Source: an uncultured Lachnospiraceae bacterium (lineage in GTDB: Bacteria; Bacillota; Clostridia; Lachnospirales; Lachnospiraceae). Taken from it: a stretch of 64,000 nt of DNA. The notes below the pieces were generated by a model. The model was not told the origin of the DNA. It was given only the letters and a program-made list of their open reading frames with translations, and searched no databases. The stretch is taken from the NCBI GenBank assembly GCA_934364805.1, contig CAKRMH010000001.1:124001-188000 (forward strand). The letters run 5' to 3'. Positions 60,847 through 64,000 of the stretch are shown here, piece after piece; positions within the stretch are counted from its first letter, which is position 1, and each line of letters begins with the position of its first letter. The position numbers were made by a program, and so were the translations under genes.

Positions 60847-62379
60847 ATGTACAGTACGGTAATGACTTCCATCGTGGAAGGAATCAATACCTTACCAATT
60901 TTTGTGGAGGCAGACATCAGTGATGGAATGCCAATGTTTGATATGGTAGGCAATCTCGGACCGGAAGTCAGGGAGGCGAGGGAACGTGTGAGAACGGCGC
61001 TTCATAATTGTGGAATCATACTTCCGGCAAAGCGCATTACCATTAATCTTGCTCCGGGCAACGTCAGAAAGAACGGGACAGCATTTGATCTGCCCATAGC
61101 AATTGGAATCCTTTCATCAATGGGGATTGTAGACGAACGATTGTGCAATGAAAAAATGTTTGTGGGAGAGTTGAATCTGCGTGGGGAGATTCTGCCTGTG
61201 AATGGCGTTTTCCCGATGGTGTCTGATGGCGTAAAAAATGGATGCAGGTCGTTTGTTGTTCCTCTGGATAATATGGGGGAGGCAGAACTTGTTGCGGAAG
61301 CCGGGGTTTATGGATTTTCTCATTTGAAAGAAATTATCGGTTTTTTAAATGACGGAAAATATGTTAAGAGAACATATAATATAGAAGAAAGTAAAACGGA
61401 AATAAAACAGATGGATTTTGCGGAAGTAAACGGACAGCATTATCTGAAAAGAGCATGTGAGGTTGCAGCATCCGGCATGCACAATCTGCTTATGATCGGT
61501 CCGCCTGGAGCGGGGAAAACCATGATATCGGAAAGAGTAGCAACGATACTTCCCCCACTTACGGATGATGAGAAAATGGAACTATCCAAAATATACAGTG
61601 TTTGTGGAATGCTGTCTAAAATGAATGCGCTTCTTTCGAAACGACCGTTTCGAAGTCCGCATCATACGATTACAAAGGCAGGGTTGATCGGCGGAGGAAC
61701 GAATCTGCATCCTGGCGAATTATCGCTGGCTCATCATGGTGTATTGTTTCTGGATGAACTTACAGAATTTCAGAAATCTACGCTGGAACTTTTGAGACAG
61801 CCGCTTGAGGATCACCAGATCCAGCTTGTGCGTGGAAACGGTGCAGTGAGTTATCCGGCCTCTGTGCTGTTGCTTACAGCAATGAATCCATGTGCCTGTG
61901 GATACTATCCGGACATGCAGCGATGCAGATGTACACCGGCATCATTAAAAAGATATTTTAACAGAATATCCCAGCCACTTCTGGACCGGATCGACATCTG
62001 CGTGGAAGCCCAGCCACTTAGCTATCAGGAATTGACAGGAAAAGCAAAAAATGAGAGTTCGGAGACGATCAGGGACAGAGTGGTGCGCTGCCATGAAATT
62101 CAATATGAACGGTTTAAAAAGGAAGAATTTATACATAATACACAGATACCAGTCTCAAAATTAAAACAGTATTGTGCGTTGCAGGAAAAAGAAGAACGGT
62201 ATATGGAACATATGTATGAGAAGATGGGAATGACCGGAAGAACGTATCATAAAATTTTAAGAGTGGCACGAACGATTGCAGATATGGAAGAATGTGAGCA
62301 GATCCGGATGCGTCATCTGAATGAGGCAATCTGTTACCGGGGCGTAAACGAAAAGTTCTGGGGAGGTGGGAATGCATGA
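60847..62379 (+). CDS. YifB/ComM-family magnesium-chelatase-like AAA+ ATPase
   Basis: A 510-residue protein. The N-terminal Lon-protease-like domain ('VEADISDGMPMFDMVGNLGPEVREARERV', key residues D-I-S, P-M-F-D, G-L/N, E-A-R-E-R-V) leads to the AAA+ core with Walker A GPPGAGKT at 218-225, 'RPFRSPHHTITKAGLIGGG', Walker B 'GVLFLDELTEF' and 'AMNPCACGYYP'. In other bacteria the ComM homologue is a helicase that extends heteroduplex in natural transformation; pairing with dprA supports that. CAGGAGA precedes ATG 60847; the in-frame upstream start (60754) is inside the sigK terminator. It overlaps dprA by four bases. Confidence 0.92.
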   Translation: MYSTVMTSIVEGINTLPIFVEADISDGMPMFDMVGNLGPEVREARERVRTALHNCGIILPAKRITINLAPGNVRKNGTAFDLPIAIGILSSMGIVDERLCNEKMFVGELNLRGEILPVNGVFPMVSDGVKNGCRSFVVPLDNMGEAELVAEAGVYGFSHLKEIIGFLNDGKYVKRTYNIEESKTEIKQMDFAEVNGQHYLKRACEVAASGMHNLLMIGPPGAGKTMISERVATILPPLTDDEKMELSKIYSVCGMLSKMNALLSKRPFRSPHHTITKAGLIGGGTNLHPGELSLAHHGVLFLDELTEFQKSTLELLRQPLEDHQIQLVRGNGAVSYPASVLLLTAMNPCACGYYPDMQRCRCTPASLKRYFNRISQPLLDRIDICVEAQPLSYQELTGKAKNESSETIRDRVVRCHEIQYERFKKEEFIHNTQIPVSKLKQYCALQEKEERYMEHMYEKMGMTGRTYHKILRVARTIADMEECEQIRMRHLNEAICYRGVNEKFWGGGNA

Positions 62380-63455
62380 AATATGCACTTTGGCTTGCGA
62401 ATATTCCGGGAATTGGAAATCAAAAGATCCGTTATCTCCTGCAGGAATGTCAGAATGCCCAGGAAATTTATTATCTGGAAGAACGGTATTTTGAAAAAAT
62501 ATATGGAATTGATGATGCAGATATAAAGCGGATCGTAACAAGCCGCAGAATCTGGAATCTGGATGCAGAATTGTGGAAGCTTGGAGAACACGGAATTCGT
62601 TTTGCATCATGGGAGCAGAAGGAATTCCCGGATAAGCTGAGAAAGATCCCGTCTGCTCCGTATGCATTGTATTACAAGGGAAAACTTCCAGATCCAAAAC
62701 GGAAAGCGGTGGCGATCGTAGGAGCAAGGGGGAGGTCGGAATATGGATGTTCGGTAGCGAGAGAACTTGCGCAAAAACTGGTCAACAGCGGAATTGATGT
62801 TATCAGTGGAATGGCGAGAGGAATTGACGCAGACGGACATGTTGGAGCACTGGATGCTGGAGGAGAAACATATGCTGTGCTTGGATGTGGAGTGGATATA
62901 TGTTATCCAGCACAGAATCGTTTCCTTTATGAGATGATTCCACAGAAAGGCGGTCTGATATCGGAATATCCACCACATACGGCAGCGAAAGCATCGCTGT
63001 TTCCTGCAAGAAATCGTATTATTTCAGGGCTGAGTGATTGTGTTGTGGTGGTCGAGGCGAGAGAAAAGAGCGGATCTTTGATTACCGCAGATTACGCAAT
63101 CGAACAGGGAAAAGAGGTATTCGCTGTTCCGGGAAGAGTGAAGGATTCTTTGAGCAGAGGGTGTAACCGTCTGATCCATGAAGGAGCAGGAATCTTTCTG
63201 GATACAGAGACTTTTCTTGCGGACTGGCTGCTGTTACAGAATCTGGAAGCGGGACAGATGGATTTTAAAGACTTTCTGCTTGAACAGGATGAAAAACAGA
63301 TTTACGGATATCTGGATTTTACACCGGTCGGAATTGGAACACTGGTGGAGAAAACTTCACTTCGGCTGGACGAAATACTGGACATTCTTGACAAACTGAC
63401 ACAGAAAGGAATGGCAAAAGAAATTATCCCTAATTATTATGTTCGGGTGAATTAA
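62376..63455 (+). CDS. dprA: DNA-processing protein DprA
   Basis: Binds incoming single-stranded DNA and loads RecA during transformation. The 359-residue protein has an N-terminal helix-hairpin-like region ('LANIPGIGNQKIRYLL'), the Rossmann-like DprA domain with 'VAIVGARGRSEYG', 'ISGMARGIDADGHVGAL', 'VLGCGVDICYP', 'FPARNRIISGLSD' and 'VEAREKSGSLITADYA', and a C-terminal winged-helix segment. GGAGGTGGG precedes the ATG, which overlaps the yifB stop (ATGA). Confidence 0.96.
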   Translation: MKYALWLANIPGIGNQKIRYLLQECQNAQEIYYLEERYFEKIYGIDDADIKRIVTSRRIWNLDAELWKLGEHGIRFASWEQKEFPDKLRKIPSAPYALYYKGKLPDPKRKAVAIVGARGRSEYGCSVARELAQKLVNSGIDVISGMARGIDADGHVGALDAGGETYAVLGCGVDICYPAQNRFLYEMIPQKGGLISEYPPHTAAKASLFPARNRIISGLSDCVVVVEAREKSGSLITADYAIEQGKEVFAVPGRVKDSLSRGCNRLIHEGAGIFLDTETFLADWLLLQNLEAGQMDFKDFLLEQDEKQIYGYLDFTPVGIGTLVEKTSLRLDEILDILDKLTQKGMAKEIIPNYYVRVN

Positions 63456-63512
63456 AACGATGGATAATTTGGCTGCAATTTCCGGAGGATTTCGAATTTT
63501 TTGAAAATTTAC

Positions 63513-63541
63513 TTGAAAAAGATGGAACGTTGGTGTATAGT
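63513..63541 (+). promoter_or_regulatory. Promoter of topA
   Basis: TTGAAA (63513-63518) and TATAGT (63536-63541) are spaced by 17 bases, about 60 bases before topA. Confidence 0.75.
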
Positions 63542-63600
63542 AACAACGATTTTTGTCCGAGAGTTCGGATGATCGGAAGACCAGATAAAGGAGCGTATTT

Positions 63601-64000
63601 ATGGCTAAATACTTGGTAATTGTGGAATCACCTGCAAAAGTTAAGACAATTAAGAAATTTCTGGGTAAGAACTATGAAGTCGTTGCATCAAACGGACATG
63701 TGAGAGATCTTCCAAAGAGTCAGCTTGGAATTGATGTTGAGCATGGATTTGAACCAAAATATATAACCATTCGTGGAAAAGGAGAAATCCTTGCCAAATT
63801 AAGGAAAGAAGTAAAAAAAGCAGATAAAATATATCTTGCAACCGACCCTGACCGTGAGGGGGAGGCTATTTCGTGGCATCTGAGCACTGCATTGAAACTG
63901 GAAGATAAAAATGTCTGCAGAATCAGTTTCAACGAGATTACAAAAAGCGCTGTGAAAGCATCTCTTAAGAATCCAAGACAGATTGATATGGATCTTGTGG
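63601..64000 (+). CDS. topA: DNA topoisomerase I, N-terminal part (runs past window end)
   Basis: The first 133 residues of a type IA topoisomerase that relaxes negative supercoils. The TOPRIM domain is complete enough to identify: 'LVIVESPAKVKTIKKFLG' with the catalytic glutamate, 'SNGHVRDLPKSQLGID', and the metal motif 'ATDPDREGEAISWHL'. The downstream active-site tyrosine region lies outside the window. AAAGGAG lies 10 bases upstream of the ATG. The order yifB-dprA-topA is common in Firmicutes. Confidence 0.96.
   Translation, partial: MAKYLVIVESPAKVKTIKKFLGKNYEVVASNGHVRDLPKSQLGIDVEHGFEPKYITIRGKGEILAKLRKEVKKADKIYLATDPDREGEAISWHLSTALKLEDKNVCRISFNEITKSAVKASLKNPRQIDMDLV

Noticed and set aside
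60847..62379. Annotation as a magnesium chelatase subunit
   Set aside because: The Lon-like N-terminus and the pairing with dprA identify the YifB/ComM family; no chlorophyll or cobalamin genes are present.
1..64000. Mobile elements, prophage, rRNA or tRNA genes
   Set aside because: No transposase, integrase, phage structural gene, terminal inverted repeat, tRNA cloverleaf or rRNA segment could be recognised anywhere in the window.

Overview
The window reads as an ordinary chromosomal segment of a spore-forming, low-to-mid G+C Clostridia, most likely a Lachnospiraceae gut anaerobe. The reasons are A+T-rich promoters with clear TTGACA/TATAAT-type boxes, strong AGGAGG ribosome sites, intact sporulation genes (spoIVA, cotJABC, sigK), an anaerobic NfnAB-type transhydrogenase, a tryptophan T-box, and a block of large proteins (DUF5717/DUF5716 types, named from memory) that I associate with Lachnospiraceae. 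I saw no rRNA, tRNA, insertion sequence, prophage or CRISPR array. Genes are dense and mostly on the + strand. The only gene-free stretch above 300 bases (8548-8996) is the trp leader.

Layout. 1-4324: sugar block (partial gene, GPH symporter, GH36 alpha-galactosidase). 4407-7381: thiamine salvage operon thiM-thiE-HAD phosphatase-thiD. 7558-8547: D-lactate dehydrogenase type enzyme. 8573-16931: promoter, Trp T-box leader and operon trpE-G-C-B-A-D followed by a threonine-aldolase-like gene and an asparaginase, closed by a terminator; trpF is missing. 17072-22068: starch/glycogen block (type I pullulanase, a convergent ClC transporter, malQ). 22124-23635: spoIVA. 23707-26611: purine and methylthioadenosine salvage (PNP, MTA/SAH deaminase, metallo-beta-lactamase-fold protein). 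26716-31669: small membrane protein, alaS, rpsU, ABC exporter. 31769-33858: two tandem G3E/COG0523 metal GTPases, one with a large His-rich loop and one fused to a DUF1980-like domain. 34008-36822: three-gene ABC importer. 36909-39203: nfnAB. 39404-42865: CtpE-like P-type ATPase and a convergent PLP aminotransferase.

42970-49805 is the least understood part: four consecutive genes encoding a giant beta/helical-repeat protein, a degenerate Hsp70/actin-fold protein, a TPR-like protein and a coiled-coil membrane protein, ending in a perfect terminator. It is the best candidate for an undescribed system. It is followed by a VTC-domain polyphosphate polymerase with its DUF4956 membrane partner (49901-51312) and the cotJABC spore coat operon.

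52583-64000: gltX, a UvrD-type helicase, a minus-strand DUF1292/HD-GYP pair, a GH13 isoamylase-like protein that has lost catalytic aspartates, a DUF5662 protein, sigK without a pro-sequence, yifB/comM, dprA and the start of topA.
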